64,000 nt of DNA, from positions 2,356,001 to 2,420,000 of the forward strand of contig NZ_CP034073.1 of assembly GCF_003855155.1 (NCBI RefSeq). The letters run 5' to 3'. The notes beneath the pieces are model-generated. The model had not been told where the DNA came from. It ran no database searches and was given only the letters and a program-made list of their open reading frames with translations. Source of the DNA: Shewanella psychromarinicola (GTDB lineage Bacteria; Pseudomonadota; Gammaproteobacteria; Enterobacterales; Shewanellaceae). Of the stretch, positions 27,514 to 37,176 are shown one piece after another. The first letter of the stretch is position 1. Each line of letters opens with the position of its first letter. Position numbers and translations under genes: made by a program.

Positions 27514-27528
27514 GAGTAAAGCCTCCAA

Positions 27529-28482
27529 CTAGCTTAATTTTATTTTTAGCATAACTTCAAGTTTACTTTGGTCGATAGCAAAGTTACGAATACCTTCAGC
27601 TAATTTATCAACTGCCATTGGCTCTTCATTAAACGCCCAACGGAATTGTGCTTCAGTTAATGCTGTCGGAGCCGCATGTGTTGATGACGTCGCCACTAAT
27701 TTTCGGCTAATTTCCACATCAGTATTGGCTAACTCTTCTAATAATGCAGGGCCAATCGTTAGACGGTCACAACCTGCTAATTCGATAATCTCACCTATGT
27801 TTCTAAAACTGGCACCCATCACAACCGTGCTATAACCATGCTGCTTGTAGTAGTTGTAAATTTCAGTTACAGAGACCACACCAGGATCCGTTTCAGCGGT
27901 GTAATCTTGGCCGGTGTCTTTTTTATACCAATCTAAAATGCGGCCAACAAAAGGCGAAATGAGGTAAGCACCAGCTTCTGCACACGCTCTTGCTTGAGCA
28001 AAGCTAAACAGTAATGTTAGGTTGCAGTTGATGCCTTCTTGTTCAAGTACTTTGGCAGCGCAAATTCCTTCCCAAGTGGAGGCTAGTTTAATGAGAATAC
28101 GTGATTTATCAATTCCGGCTTCTTGGTATAATTTGATTAGCTTGTGCGCTTTGTCAATTGAGCGTTGTTTGTCAAAAGATAACCGAGCATCTACTTCTGT
28201 TGAAATACGGCCTGGGACTATTTTTAAAATTTCTATACCGATATTCACGGCTAGTTTATCACCAGCATCTTCAATTTGTTGTTCAATACTGTGGCTTTGC
28301 GTTTTGGCCCATTCAATTGCATTCTCAATCAGAAAAGCGTATTGCGGGATCTGAGAGGCTTTTAAAATAAGTGATGGGTTGGTTGTTGCGTCTTGAGGCT
28401 GGTACCGCTTAATCGCCTCTATGTCGCCGGTATCTGCAACGATGGTAGTGAATGACTTGAGTTGCGCGAGTGTACTGGTCAT
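27529..28482 (-). CDS. tal: Transaldolase
   Basis: Tal transfers dihydroxyacetone units between sugar phosphates in the non-oxidative pentose phosphate pathway. The 317 residues match Tal[21 protein letters not shown] with [12 protein letters not shown], the Schiff-base lysine in [12 protein letters not shown] near residue 131, and [14 protein letters not shown]. It is followed closely by pgi. An inverted repeat and a HexR-like palindrome lie 80-110 bp upstream. Confidence 0.97.
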   Translation of the reverse strand: MTSTLAQLKSFTTIVADTGDIEAIKRYQPQDATTNPSLILKASQIPQYAFLIENAIEWAKTQSHSIEQQIEDAGDKLAVNIGIEILKIVPGRISTEVDARLSFDKQRSIDKAHKLIKLYQEAGIDKSRILIKLASTWEGICAAKVLEQEGINCNLTLLFSFAQARACAEAGAYLISPFVGRILDWYKKDTGQDYTAETDPGVVSVTEIYNYYKQHGYSTVVMGASFRNIGEIIELAGCDRLTIGPALLEELANTDVEISRKLVATSSTHAAPTALTEAQFRWAFNEEPMAVDKLAEGIRNFAIDQSKLEVMLKIKLS

Positions 28483-28562
28483 GTAAATTTCCTCTCGATA
28501 AGCAATGAATATAGATCAATGCCTTTATTAGAAGCGATTTTAGTGATTATTCCAACTTTATT

Positions 28563-28577
28563 TGTAAAAAAATTACC
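28563..28577. promoter_or_regulatory. Candidate HexR operator upstream of tal-pgi
   Basis: TGTAAAAAAATTACC matches 13 of 15 positions of the HexR consensus as I remember it (TGTAAT-N3-ATTACA). It overlaps a second inverted repeat, AAAAATTACC (28568-28577) with GGTAATTTTT (28586-28595). Confidence 0.45.
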
Positions 28578-28720
28578 AAATATTAGGTAATTTTTACTTA
28601 ATTAACGCCGGTATTGTTGCTAAATAGACAGAATGGGTCGCTTAATATGATTAATACTTCCAGTTCTAGTATCGCAACGTCAGTGATAGCCTCTGCTACA
28701 CTGTTTTTTACGTTGTTCTT

Positions 28721-28750
28721 AAAATAAAAAAGTCGCTGCGAGCAGCGACT
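28721..28750 (-). terminator. Terminator of the OmpA-like gene
   Basis: AGTCGCTGC (28731-28739) and GCAGCGACT (28742-28750) form the stem; on the minus strand TTTTT follows. Confidence 0.88.
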
Positions 28751-28777
28751 GTAAAGTATAGCGTATCAATATTAAAA

Positions 28778-29890
28778 TTAACGTAATACTACGCGCTTTT
28801 CGGTACCCGTCACGATAGCTTCGATACGACGGTTTACACGGTTAGCTTCAGCTGAACTACCTTGAATAACAGGTTTAGTCACACCATAGCCAATTGAATC
28901 AATACGGCTAGTGTTGATCCCGTATTTTTGGTTTAGCGCTTTAGCAACTGAATCGGCACGACGCTCAGAAAGCTTCATGTTATATGCTGCTTTACCTACG
29001 TTAGACGCATGGCCTTCAATCGATACCGTGTGTTGTGGATTCTTGTTTAAGAAATTGGCTAATTTATTTAAATCGTCCAATGAACCCTTACGGATAACCG
29101 CTGAATCGTTAGCAAACAAAATGCCGCCTAAGTCATGCTTAGTGGTGATGTATTCATAAACACTACAACCTGTCGCATCAACTTTGTGGGTTAAAGGGGT
29201 ATTCGGACATTTGTCCATGTTGTCTGTTACGCCATCTTTGTCAGCATCACCAGGTGCTGCGACAACCATCGGTGCTGCCACTGGAGCGGCTGCAGGAGCG
29301 CTAGTACCAAAACGGTAACTTAGTTCAAGACCCCAGTAGTTGCTTTCCATTGACAGTGTATTCCACTTTTCTTCGTCAAGGTTTTCATAACGACGGTACT
29401 TAGCTTGTAACTTTAGATTGTCAGTCACGTTATAACCAATACCAGCACCTAAGTAGGGTGCAATACCGCTATCACTGTAGTATTCAGTGTTGTATTCTTT
29501 TTTGTTAGAGATTAAATAGTTAAGTGCACCTGCTTCAGCAGATAAACTCCACTTGTCTGCCAGTGGGTAAAAACCAACAAAACCTAATGACATACCACGA
29601 GCACCAACATCATTACGCTTGTTTGAATAATCAGTCCATTCAGCACGGCCAAGGTCACGATAACCCAGTTCGATACCAACATAGTCGTTAAATAAATATC
29701 CACCAAATACATCCCATGCATATGGGTCATCTTCACCACACACTTTCATGGTTTTTTGATCGCAATTTGGTTCATAGTTGTTGACGCCTAAACCCCCACC
29801 AACGTACCAAGGTGTTAGTTGTTCTGCCGCAGATGCAGCAAAAGGTAATAGAGAGGTAAGTAATACTACTTTTAATGTGTTCTTCATCAT
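28778..29890 (-). CDS. OmpA-family outer membrane protein
   Basis: A 370-residue porin-like protein. It has a signal peptide (KNTLKVVLLTSLLPFAASA, then AEQ), an eight-strand OmpA-type barrel (WYVGGGLGVNNYEP, YLFNDYVGIELGYRDLG), a short thrombospondin type-3-like Ca-binding linker (DADKDGVTDNMDKCPNTP near residue 215-235) and a peptidoglycan-binding OmpA C-terminal domain (SIEGHASNVGKAAYNMKLSE, RRADSVAKAL, RVNRRIEAIV). The start is ATG 29890 or the neighbouring 29887; ATG 29902 with GGAG ten bases upstream is also possible. The gene likely anchors the outer membrane to the cell wall. Confidence 0.92.
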   Translation of the reverse strand: MMKNTLKVVLLTSLLPFAASAAEQLTPWYVGGGLGVNNYEPNCDQKTMKVCGEDDPYAWDVFGGYLFNDYVGIELGYRDLGRAEWTDYSNKRNDVGARGMSLGFVGFYPLADKWSLSAEAGALNYLISNKKEYNTEYYSDSGIAPYLGAGIGYNVTDNLKLQAKYRRYENLDEEKWNTLSMESNYWGLELSYRFGTSAPAAAPVAAPMVVAAPGDADKDGVTDNMDKCPNTPLTHKVDATGCSVYEYITTKHDLGGILFANDSAVIRKGSLDDLNKLANFLNKNPQHTVSIEGHASNVGKAAYNMKLSERRADSVAKALNQKYGINTSRIDSIGYGVTKPVIQGSSAEANRVNRRIEAIVTGTEKRVVLR

Positions 29891-30257
29891 ATATACGTCC
29901 ATTGTTATTTTACTCCAAAAATGCATGTAACGGAGTTGTTACTGTTATGCATTACTGACGCTTAATGTGGGGTTTCTTTGTATTTTTAGTCAGCGTCGCA
30001 ATTATGGGTGGTAATGAGAGGTTTATCTATAGTAAGAAAGATTAATTTTTGGTCATAATTAATTTAATGGCGCTGTTGATAAATAGATGTTTCATTGAAA
30101 AAATTGCTAAAAAAGAAACTAAGTATGATTGAGTTTATATTTATAAAATATTGAATAATAATTGTTAAAATTATCTATGTTTTTTACGTTAGTTTCATAC
30201 GGTCAACATAATTAGTTTTATACGGTCAACATAATTATTTTTTTGAATGGTAAAAGC
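29891..30257. other. Intergenic region between xfp and ompA-like gene
   Basis: AT-rich region presumably with the ompA-like promoter. It holds a tandem duplication of 23 bp, annotated separately. No small gene was seen. Confidence 0.5.
30191..30236. repeat. Tandem 23-bp duplication
   Basis: Two adjacent 23-bp units (30191-30213, 30214-30236) differ at a single base and share the core ATACGGTCAACATAATT. They lie between the xfp terminator and the ompA-like gene, so they may be paired operator sites. Confidence 0.9.
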
Positions 30258-30284
30258 AAAAATACGCCCTGAAGGCGTATTTTT
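30258..30284 (-). terminator. Terminator of xfp
   Basis: AAAAATACGCC (30258-30268) pairs with GGCGTATTTTT (30274-30284); T-runs on both strands. Confidence 0.9.
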
Positions 30285-30305
30285 GTTGTCTAAAGTGACT
30301 TCGTT

Positions 30306-32672
30306 TTAACGAGTCCACACCCAGTTTTCGATCTCTTCTGGGTCAACACCGTTTGCTTTGATATAGTTTTTGTGATCTACCAAGCGTTGTAACATGTCGG
30401 TAGTGATGGTCACATGTTGTGTTTCATCAATCACGCCTTGCTGGAACAACTTGTAAGCCATATCGATAACTAAGTGGTAGCGAGAGGTACCGTTACGTAC
30501 GCCCATATCAAATGGAGTCGTCGTTGAACCTTCTTCTTCATAACCCTTAATACGGAAACGACGGTTACCTTTATAATCGAATACCAGTTTCTTGATGGTA
30601 TTTGGGTAACCATGGTAGTTAAATACCACGCCTTTGTCTTGGGTGAACACTTCGTCCATCATCCAAGGCTTGCTTTGGAACTTAAGATTACCTAAACCGC
30701 TGCTGTGAAGTTCTGACACACTCACAAAACGGATACGCACTCTTGGTAGGATCTCACGGATGAGTACTAGTGAGGCCATACATTCTTGAGTTGCATAGTC
30801 GCCACAACCCGCTAATACCACATCTGGATTTTCATCAGAGGCAAAGTCCCACACCATAACGCCGTCTTTAGCTTGCTTACGGGCTTCATCCAGTGATAAC
30901 CACTGTGGTAGTGACTTTTTACCGGCAACAATAATATTCAATTTGTCTCTGTCAGCATAAGCTTTTTCGGTATAGACCAAGGTGCTGTTAGCATCTGATG
31001 GTAAATAAGCAGAGATAATGTTTGGGTGCTTCTCTAACATAGCGCCTAGGAAAGACGGGTTCTGATGAGAATAACCGTTGTGATCTTGACGCTCTAGTAG
31101 CGATGATAATACGACGTTACATGCTGGAATTGGCTTACGGAAATGGATCCCTTGGCTTGCATGGACATATTTACAGTATTGGTCAGCCATTGATGACACT
31201 ACCTGAGAGAAAGACTCGTAGGTAGGGAACATGCCATGGCGGCCCGTTACTGTGTAACCATGTAACATACCAAACAACAAGTTTTCAGATAATAATTCAA
31301 TAACACGGCCGTCGCGAGACATATCTTGGTCCCAACTTTCTATCGGCCACTGCCATGAACGGTCAGTTTCTTCAAACACAGCTTGTAGTTGATTAGAATA
31401 AGTTTCATCAGGACTGAAGATACGTAGGTTTCGTTGATCACGGTTTAGCTTGAACGCATCACGCATCCACTCACCCATTTTCAACATTGAGAAACCACGT
31501 TGACCACGAGGCGTTTCTGAACCATAACCTAGTTTACTTAAGTCTGGATTAGCTAAAGCACGAACCACTTCACCGCCGTAGCTTAGACGTTGACGACCAC
31601 AGCATAAATCTTTTGGTGGCATTAATGATAAAATGTCTTTATCAAATATTAATTCACCGCTTTCAGTAGTTTGTACTAGTTCGTCGAACTTATAGCTCGC
31701 TAACCACTTATCAAGTGCTTCAAGGTGCCCTTTATCTTTAGCACAATTGCTCACAATAACTTGGTGAGATTCGCAGTTACCTTCTAGTTTTTTACCCTCA
31801 TATTCAGCGGTACCCGTCCAACCTTTTGAGGTTCTCATTAAAATAACCGGCCAGCGTGGTTTGACAACATCTTCGCCAGAACGGGCACGGCGTTGAATGT
31901 CATTGATCATGTCATAAGACAAGTCCATTGCCGCAGTCATTTGTTCAAAGATATCGGTTTCCATTTCATCATCAACGATGATTGGGTGATAACCAAGACC
32001 ACGGAATTCTAAATCGAGTTCTTCATGGCTCATACGTCCCATACGGGTAGGGCCAGATATTTTGTAACCGTTAATATGCACGATTGGCAGTACAGCACCG
32101 TTGTGCTCTGGTGACACTAAACGGTTAGCATACCAAGACGCAGCTAATGGACCTGTTTCTGCTTCACCGTCACCGATTAAACAGGCGGCAATAAGATTTG
32201 GGTTATCTAATACAGAGCCCCAAGCAACTGAAAGTGAATAGCCAAGCTCACCACCTTCTAATATTTGACCTGGCGCTTCTGGGTTTGCATGTGATGGATA
32301 ACCGTAAGCGGCGGAGAATTTTTTACAGATATCTTCGATACCTGTTTCTGTAAATGGAATGGTCTCTGGATAGAAATGACTTAATGAGCCTTCCATAAAT
32401 AAGTTAGCTTGCACCGCTGGGAAACCATGTCCCGGGCCTACAAGATAAAGAAACTCACGCTTGTGCTTAACGATTAGACGGTTTACGTTAGCATAAACAA
32501 AGTTGATCCCCGGGCATGTGCCCCAATGGCCTAAAAGGCGTGGTTTAATGTCTGTGTGCTCTAAATGGCGTTTATAAAGCACGTTTTGCTTTAGGTAAAT
32601 TTGTGACGTCGCAAGGAAGTTCGTTGCTCTAACGTATTTCTTCAGCGCGATTATTTCATGTGAGTCTGTCAT
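30306..32672 (-). CDS. xfp: Xylulose-5-phosphate/fructose-6-phosphate phosphoketolase
   Basis: A TPP enzyme that splits xylulose 5-phosphate (and often fructose 6-phosphate) with phosphate into acetyl phosphate and an aldose phosphate. The 788 residues are full length and show the N-terminal LLGHWGTCPGINFVYA and GPGHGFPAV motifs, the TPP motif IGDGEAETGPLAASW, KISGPTRMGR, and the XFP_C region. ATG 32672 is preceded by GAGG and gives the expected start; the frame from 32699 does not. The gene stands alone: the acetate kinase gene often found next to xfp is absent here. A HexR-like palindrome is 56 bp upstream. Confidence 0.95.
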   Translation of the reverse strand: MTDSHEIIALKKYVRATNFLATSQIYLKQNVLYKRHLEHTDIKPRLLGHWGTCPGINFVYANVNRLIVKHKREFLYLVGPGHGFPAVQANLFMEGSLSHFYPETIPFTETGIEDICKKFSAAYGYPSHANPEAPGQILEGGELGYSLSVAWGSVLDNPNLIAACLIGDGEAETGPLAASWYANRLVSPEHNGAVLPIVHINGYKISGPTRMGRMSHEELDLEFRGLGYHPIIVDDEMETDIFEQMTAAMDLSYDMINDIQRRARSGEDVVKPRWPVILMRTSKGWTGTAEYEGKKLEGNCESHQVIVSNCAKDKGHLEALDKWLASYKFDELVQTTESGELIFDKDILSLMPPKDLCCGRQRLSYGGEVVRALANPDLSKLGYGSETPRGQRGFSMLKMGEWMRDAFKLNRDQRNLRIFSPDETYSNQLQAVFEETDRSWQWPIESWDQDMSRDGRVIELLSENLLFGMLHGYTVTGRHGMFPTYESFSQVVSSMADQYCKYVHASQGIHFRKPIPACNVVLSSLLERQDHNGYSHQNPSFLGAMLEKHPNIISAYLPSDANSTLVYTEKAYADRDKLNIIVAGKKSLPQWLSLDEARKQAKDGVMVWDFASDENPDVVLAGCGDYATQECMASLVLIREILPRVRIRFVSVSELHSSGLGNLKFQSKPWMMDEVFTQDKGVVFNYHGYPNTIKKLVFDYKGNRRFRIKGYEEEGSTTTPFDMGVRNGTSRYHLVIDMAYKLFQQGVIDETQHVTITTDMLQRLVDHKNYIKANGVDPEEIENWVWTR

Positions 32673-32727
32673 AGTTGCCTCGTTCAAAGGGAAAAGCATT
32701 AATAATCTATCTTAAGAATACTGTATT

Positions 32728-32742
32728 TGTAATTTAGTTACA
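32728..32742. promoter_or_regulatory. Candidate HexR operator upstream of xfp
   Basis: TGTAATTTAGTTACA matches 14 of 15 positions of the recalled HexR consensus TGTAAT-N3-ATTACA and lies 55 bases before the xfp start codon. Confidence 0.5.
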
Positions 32743-32883
32743 ATAACGTGGCCTTTATCTAACTTTTGAATAATGAATTTCGCTTTAGAGCGCATTTTGA
32801 GAGGTTTGTAGTTAATTAGTTGAAATTTAACTACACTTTTACGAAATTTTAAACATAGAGCATTTAGATGAGAAATGATAAAG

Positions 32884-32899
32884 TGTGATGGAACTCACT
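32884..32899. promoter_or_regulatory. CRP-like site between xfp and the symporter gene
   Basis: TGTGA-TGGAAC-TCACT has nine of ten half-site bases of a CRP box. It lies about 210 bp upstream of xfp and 275 bp upstream of the divergent symporter gene, so the target is open. Confidence 0.4.
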
Positions 32900-33174
32900 T
32901 GTTGCATTTCAATTAAGGTTTTCTGCAGCGCAGAAAAATACATCTAGTCGTATATCGCTTACAAACAAGTGGCCTTAGTATTCTCAGTCCTTGATAATCA
33001 ATACCTATTTATACGCCATAGGTTGGTTTTTTATGGCAAGTTAGCCAAGGTATTTGAGTTTATTTTTATCGTTAGACTCATAACAGTATAGATTCTGTTT
33101 TATTATGTGGCTTATATTCAGTGCAATAGCCTGGACTAAAATAATAATATTATTCACGGGGAAGATTAGACAAT

Positions 33175-34617
33175 ATGGCAATGTTAGAAACGATTATTAA
33201 TTTTATGAATAGCTTGCTTTGGGGCAAGTTATTGGTTTATGGGCTGGTGGGAGCTGGATTGTTTTTTACCATTCGTCTCGGTTTTATTCAAGTAACACAT
33301 TTTGTTCATGGTATTAAAGTATTGACGATTAGCCGTCGTCCAGGCAAGCATGGCTTATCATCATTTCAAGTTTTTTGTACCAGTATGGCGGCGCGCGTGG
33401 GGGCGGGCAATATGGCCGGTGTGGCCGTTGCAATTGGTACTGCAGGCCCTGGTGCGGTGTTTTGGATGTGGGCTATTGCGGTACTGGGTATGGCAACAGC
33501 AATGATTGAGTCGACACTTGCCCAAGTCTATAAAGTGACCGATAGTGATGGCCAGTACCGCGGTGGACCTGCATATTATATGGAGAAAGGTCTTGGCCAA
33601 CGCTGGATGGGCGTGGTTTTCTCTTTATTGTTAATTGTAGCTTTTGGGTTAGTCTTTAATGCCGTTCAAGCCAACACCATTACTGGCGCGATGACTCAGG
33701 TTTTTGGTTTTGAGCCATTCGATGTCGGAATTGTTATTGTGCTCTGCAGTGCTTTTGTCATTGTTGGTGGCCTTAAGAAAGTAGCTAAAGTCTCTGAATT
33801 AATTGTGCCTGTTATGGCGATTGCTTACATCGCGATCGCATTGGTTGTAGTGGCAATGAATATTGAAAAGTTACCCGATATATTTATGCTGGTAATTAAC
33901 AGTGCATTTGGCTGGCAAGAAGCCGCTGCTGGTGGTGTTGCCTATAGTGTTGCTCAAGCAATGCAAGCGGGTATTGCCCGAGGATTGTTTTCAAATGAGG
34001 CCGGAATGGGCAGTGCGGCAAACGTTGCGGCTAGTGCATCGCCAAACCCTAATCATCCAGCGTCACAAGGTTTTGTGCAAATGATGGGGGTTTTTGTCGA
34101 TACTATTGTTATTTGTACCGCAACAGCCGCGATTATTTTATTGTCAGGAGATGCTGCAGCGAGTTCTGATGGTATAGCCAAAACCATTAGTGCCTTGACG
34201 AGTCATGTTGGCGAGTGGGGTGGTGCATTTATTGCTTTTGCCATTTTACTGTTCTGCTTTACTTCTATTATTGCTAACTATTCTTATGCAGAAACCAATG
34301 TGATGTTTTTGTTTGGCAATAGTAAAAAGGCCTTACCGTTATTTCGTGTCGTGGTGTTAGGCATGGTGATGTTTGGCTCGCTAGCCAAAATTAGCTTGGT
34401 GTGGGATTTAGCCGATGTCTCAATGGGATTAATGGCCATTGTTAACATTGTTGCACTGGTGTTGTTATCTGGTCTGGCGATCCGAGTCATTAATGATTAT
34501 CGTGAGCAGATTGATGCCGGTATAGATCCTATTTTTGATACCAGTAAGTTTCCGGAGTTAGCCGATCAGCTAGAAGAAAATATTTGGCCTAATTCCAGTG
34601 AACCCGTTAATAAATAA
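33175..34617 (+). CDS. Alanine/glycine:cation symporter (AGCS family)
   Basis: A 480-residue integral membrane protein with about eleven hydrophobic segments. AGCS members import alanine or glycine with Na+ or H+. The family signature around residues 75-110 (VGAGNMAGVAVAIGTAGPGA) and GGPAYYMEKGLGQRWMG, FSNEAGMGSAANVAASA near residue 280 are clear. ATG 33175 follows CGGGGAAGA. The gene is divergent from xfp across a 500-bp region and is monocistronic. Confidence 0.93.
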   Translation: MAMLETIINFMNSLLWGKLLVYGLVGAGLFFTIRLGFIQVTHFVHGIKVLTISRRPGKHGLSSFQVFCTSMAARVGAGNMAGVAVAIGTAGPGAVFWMWAIAVLGMATAMIESTLAQVYKVTDSDGQYRGGPAYYMEKGLGQRWMGVVFSLLLIVAFGLVFNAVQANTITGAMTQVFGFEPFDVGIVIVLCSAFVIVGGLKKVAKVSELIVPVMAIAYIAIALVVVAMNIEKLPDIFMLVINSAFGWQEAAAGGVAYSVAQAMQAGIARGLFSNEAGMGSAANVAASASPNPNHPASQGFVQMMGVFVDTIVICTATAAIILLSGDAAASSDGIAKTISALTSHVGEWGGAFIAFAILLFCFTSIIANYSYAETNVMFLFGNSKKALPLFRVVVLGMVMFGSLAKISLVWDLADVSMGLMAIVNIVALVLLSGLAIRVINDYREQIDAGIDPIFDTSKFPELADQLEENIWPNSSEPVNK

Positions 34618-34639
34618 GTTTTGTCTATTAACCTAATCG

Positions 34640-34671
34640 AAAAAACCATGCGAGTACGGCATGGTTTTTTT
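34640..34671. terminator. Terminator after the AGCS symporter gene
   Basis: CCATGC (34646-34651) pairs with GCATGG (34659-34664), flanked by A6 and T7. Confidence 0.9.
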
Positions 34672-34718
34672 ACATCAATTTAGTATGATAACAATATGAT
34701 TTTATCTGGAGCAGACTT

Positions 34719-35495
34719 ATGTTGGTTTTAGTTTCACCTGCGAAAACATTAGATTTCGAAAACCCACCTATTACCAATACTCATACTCAGCCGAGTTTGC
34801 TTAAACAAAGCCAAACATTGATGGATGTATGCCGTGCATTAACACCAATGGATATTGCCAGCTTAATGAAGGTGAGTGATAAAATCGCTGGACTTAATGC
34901 GGCTCGTTTTGCCGAGTGGCAGCCCCCATTTACGCTCGATAATGCCAAACAAGCTATTTTTGCGTTTAGAGGTGATGTATACACGGGGTTTGATGCAGAT
35001 AATTTATCTGAGTCACAAATGGCTTCTAGTCAACAGCACCTGCGTATTTTATCTGGCTTATATGGTGTGCTTAAACCGTTAGATTTAATTCAACCTTATC
35101 GTTTAGAGATGGGAACAAAATTGACTAACGCTAAAGGCAGTAACTTATATGCTTTTTGGGGGGATATTATTACTAGTGAAGTGAATCAGGCGTTAAAAGA
35201 GCAGGGTGACGATATCATTGTCAATCTGGCCTCGAATGAGTACTTTAAATCTGTCAAAGTGAACCAGCTTAAAGGGCAGTTAATTACGCCAATGTTTAAA
35301 GATTTCAAAAGCGGTCAATTTAAAGTGATCAGTTTTTATGCTAAAAAAGCCCGTGGATTGATGGCTCGTTATATCGTTGATACCAAACCCGCTACTGTTG
35401 AGCAATTAACCGAGTTTGATCTTCAAGGTTATTATTACAGCAAAGCACAATCAACGGCGACAGAACCGGTGTTTTTACGCGATGAACAAAAGTAA
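34719..35495 (+). CDS. yaaA: Peroxide stress protein YaaA
   Basis: YaaA (DUF328) lowers free intracellular iron and so protects DNA and proteins during hydrogen peroxide stress in E. coli. The 258 residues begin with [17 protein letters not shown] and include [31 protein letters not shown] and [12 protein letters not shown], all family motifs. GGAG precedes the ATG. It is monocistronic with a bidirectional terminator; no OxyR site was recognised by eye. Confidence 0.95.
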   Translation: MLVLVSPAKTLDFENPPITNTHTQPSLLKQSQTLMDVCRALTPMDIASLMKVSDKIAGLNAARFAEWQPPFTLDNAKQAIFAFRGDVYTGFDADNLSESQMASSQQHLRILSGLYGVLKPLDLIQPYRLEMGTKLTNAKGSNLYAFWGDIITSEVNQALKEQGDDIIVNLASNEYFKSVKVNQLKGQLITPMFKDFKSGQFKVISFYAKKARGLMARYIVDTKPATVEQLTEFDLQGYYYSKAQSTATEPVFLRDEQK

Positions 35496-35536
35496 CTCAT
35501 TTGAAAATAATAATATTAGGACAAAATGAGTACAAT

Positions 35537-35563
35537 AAAAAAGCCCTTAAATAAGGGCTTTTT
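35537..35563. terminator. Bidirectional terminator
   Basis: AAGCCCTTA (35541-35549) pairs with TAAGGGCTT (35552-35560), flanked by A and T runs, between the convergent yaaA and peptidase genes. Confidence 0.9.
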
Positions 35564-35601
35564 GAGTTATTAAGATAGGTTCTTTGTAGAGATAAAACGG
35601 A

Positions 35602-37047
35602 TTAGTGCTGTTGTTTTTTCTGGGTAACTGGTCTTAAAGTAATTTCTGATTGCGCCATCATATAAGCAAATTGAGCATAAGCCGCCGCACTTTGTGCCAG
35701 TTTTTTTGGATCAATTTTATCCAATGTATCATTCGGCGTATGGTGATAATCAAAGTAATCAGTACCATCTTGATTTAACGACGCGACCGGAACGCCTAAT
35801 GCTGGCAGCATAGACACATCTGGTCCGCCTGAGGCTTGGTTATTACCGAGTTCAACCCCGTTTAGCGTTATGGCTGAGTGTTGTTGTTTCACCTGTTCAA
35901 ATGTGGCGGGGTTAACATTAAAATCAATTTTATAGACAGGTCCTGCGCCAAAATCAGATTCTGCAGCAATATAATGCTTGTCTAACTCATCAGCATGCTG
36001 CGCTGCATAGGCTTTACCACCGACCATACCGACTTCTTCTGCAGCGTATAATACCACTCGAATTGTGCGTGCTGGCTTTTGTGGTAAGTCTTGGATAAGT
36101 TTAGCTGCGGTGGTAACAATCGCGACACCTGCACCATCATCAATCGCACCTGTACCTTCATCCCATGAATCAAGATGAGCGCCGAGAAGGACTATTTCGT
36201 CTGGTTTACTGCTACCAGTGACTTCTGCGATAACATTATAAGAAGTGGCAATTCCTAAGTTTTCTGAGGTCATGTTCAAGGATAGCGTGATGTTAGGATC
36301 TCGCTTTAACATCGCATTAATTAAATCGGCATCGGGATTTGACATCGCCGCGGCGGGTATTTTAGGCGTCCCTTCTTCATAACGCATCATGCCAGTATGG
36401 GCCATTCTGTCATGATCGGTCCCAATAGAACGGATCACGATTGCCACTGCACCTTTTTGTGCGGCAACGATAGCACCACGGGAACGACCACCAACGGCTT
36501 CGCCATAACCTTTCCCAGTAATATGGCGTTCAGTTTTGTGGTCGATAAACACAATCTTGCCTTCGATGCGCCCAGGCGAGGCATTGGTTAGCTCTTCTAA
36601 GCTATCAAAACGTACTATGGAAGCTTTAAGACCGTTAATGGGCGTTGCGACACTGCCACCTAAGGCTGTGATCACCAACGGCTGTTCATAAGGAGATACT
36701 ATGCTTGCGCGGGCGGTCCCTCTAGACCAAGCAGGCACTTGGACTGATTCTTTATAAACTCTATCAAATCCGAGTAACCACAGTTTTTCCATGGCCCAAT
36801 CGACAGCGATAATATCTTTATCTGTTCCAGTCAATCGTGGACCCACTTCGACCGTCAGCGATTCAACAATGTCATAGCTCAAACTCGATGATAAGGCTTG
36901 TTTGGCTAACAGCAGACTGATTTGGGCATCATCTGACTGATTAATGATCAGATTATCGCCCACCGTTTTTGATGGTGAGGTTGCTTGGCAGCCAACAATA
37001 GCGACAAATACCGCTCCGACGAGAGTGGCTCTGTGATAGTTTTTCAT
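35602..37047 (-). CDS. M28-family zinc aminopeptidase, lipoprotein
   Basis: A 481-residue exported peptidase. The N-terminus is a lipoprotein signal (ATLVGAVFVAIVGC, with Cys as lipidation site). A PA-domain insert (about 130-250) precedes the M28 metal site: GAHLDSWDEGTGAIDDGAGV, AAEEVGMVGG and ESDFGAG, which supply the His, Asp and Glu ligands of a co-catalytic zinc pair; a later His is in DYFDYHHTPNDTLD. ATG 37047 follows AAAGGA. It is divergent from an HlyU-like regulator, with only 129 bp between the two start codons. Confidence 0.92.
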   Translation of the reverse strand: MKNYHRATLVGAVFVAIVGCQATSPSKTVGDNLIINQSDDAQISLLLAKQALSSSLSYDIVESLTVEVGPRLTGTDKDIIAVDWAMEKLWLLGFDRVYKESVQVPAWSRGTARASIVSPYEQPLVITALGGSVATPINGLKASIVRFDSLEELTNASPGRIEGKIVFIDHKTERHITGKGYGEAVGGRSRGAIVAAQKGAVAIVIRSIGTDHDRMAHTGMMRYEEGTPKIPAAAMSNPDADLINAMLKRDPNITLSLNMTSENLGIATSYNVIAEVTGSSKPDEIVLLGAHLDSWDEGTGAIDDGAGVAIVTTAAKLIQDLPQKPARTIRVVLYAAEEVGMVGGKAYAAQHADELDKHYIAAESDFGAGPVYKIDFNVNPATFEQVKQQHSAITLNGVELGNNQASGGPDVSMLPALGVPVASLNQDGTDYFDYHHTPNDTLDKIDPKKLAQSAAAYAQFAYMMAQSEITLRPVTQKKQQH

Positions 37048-37176
37048 GAGTTTCCTTTGATTATTATAGCTAAGTCTCATTTTTCACAACAATCTAGCAA
37101 AAAGTGTGCTTCATGTCCCGACTCTATTTGTAAGGGAACGCTATATTAGAGTGGGGATCGATGAGGAGAAGAGCGC

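Noticed and set aside
32919..32937. Riboswitch (for example glycine) upstream of the alanine/glycine symporter gene
   Set aside because: Only a short TTTTCTG/CAGAAAA hairpin is present; no conserved riboswitch core was found.
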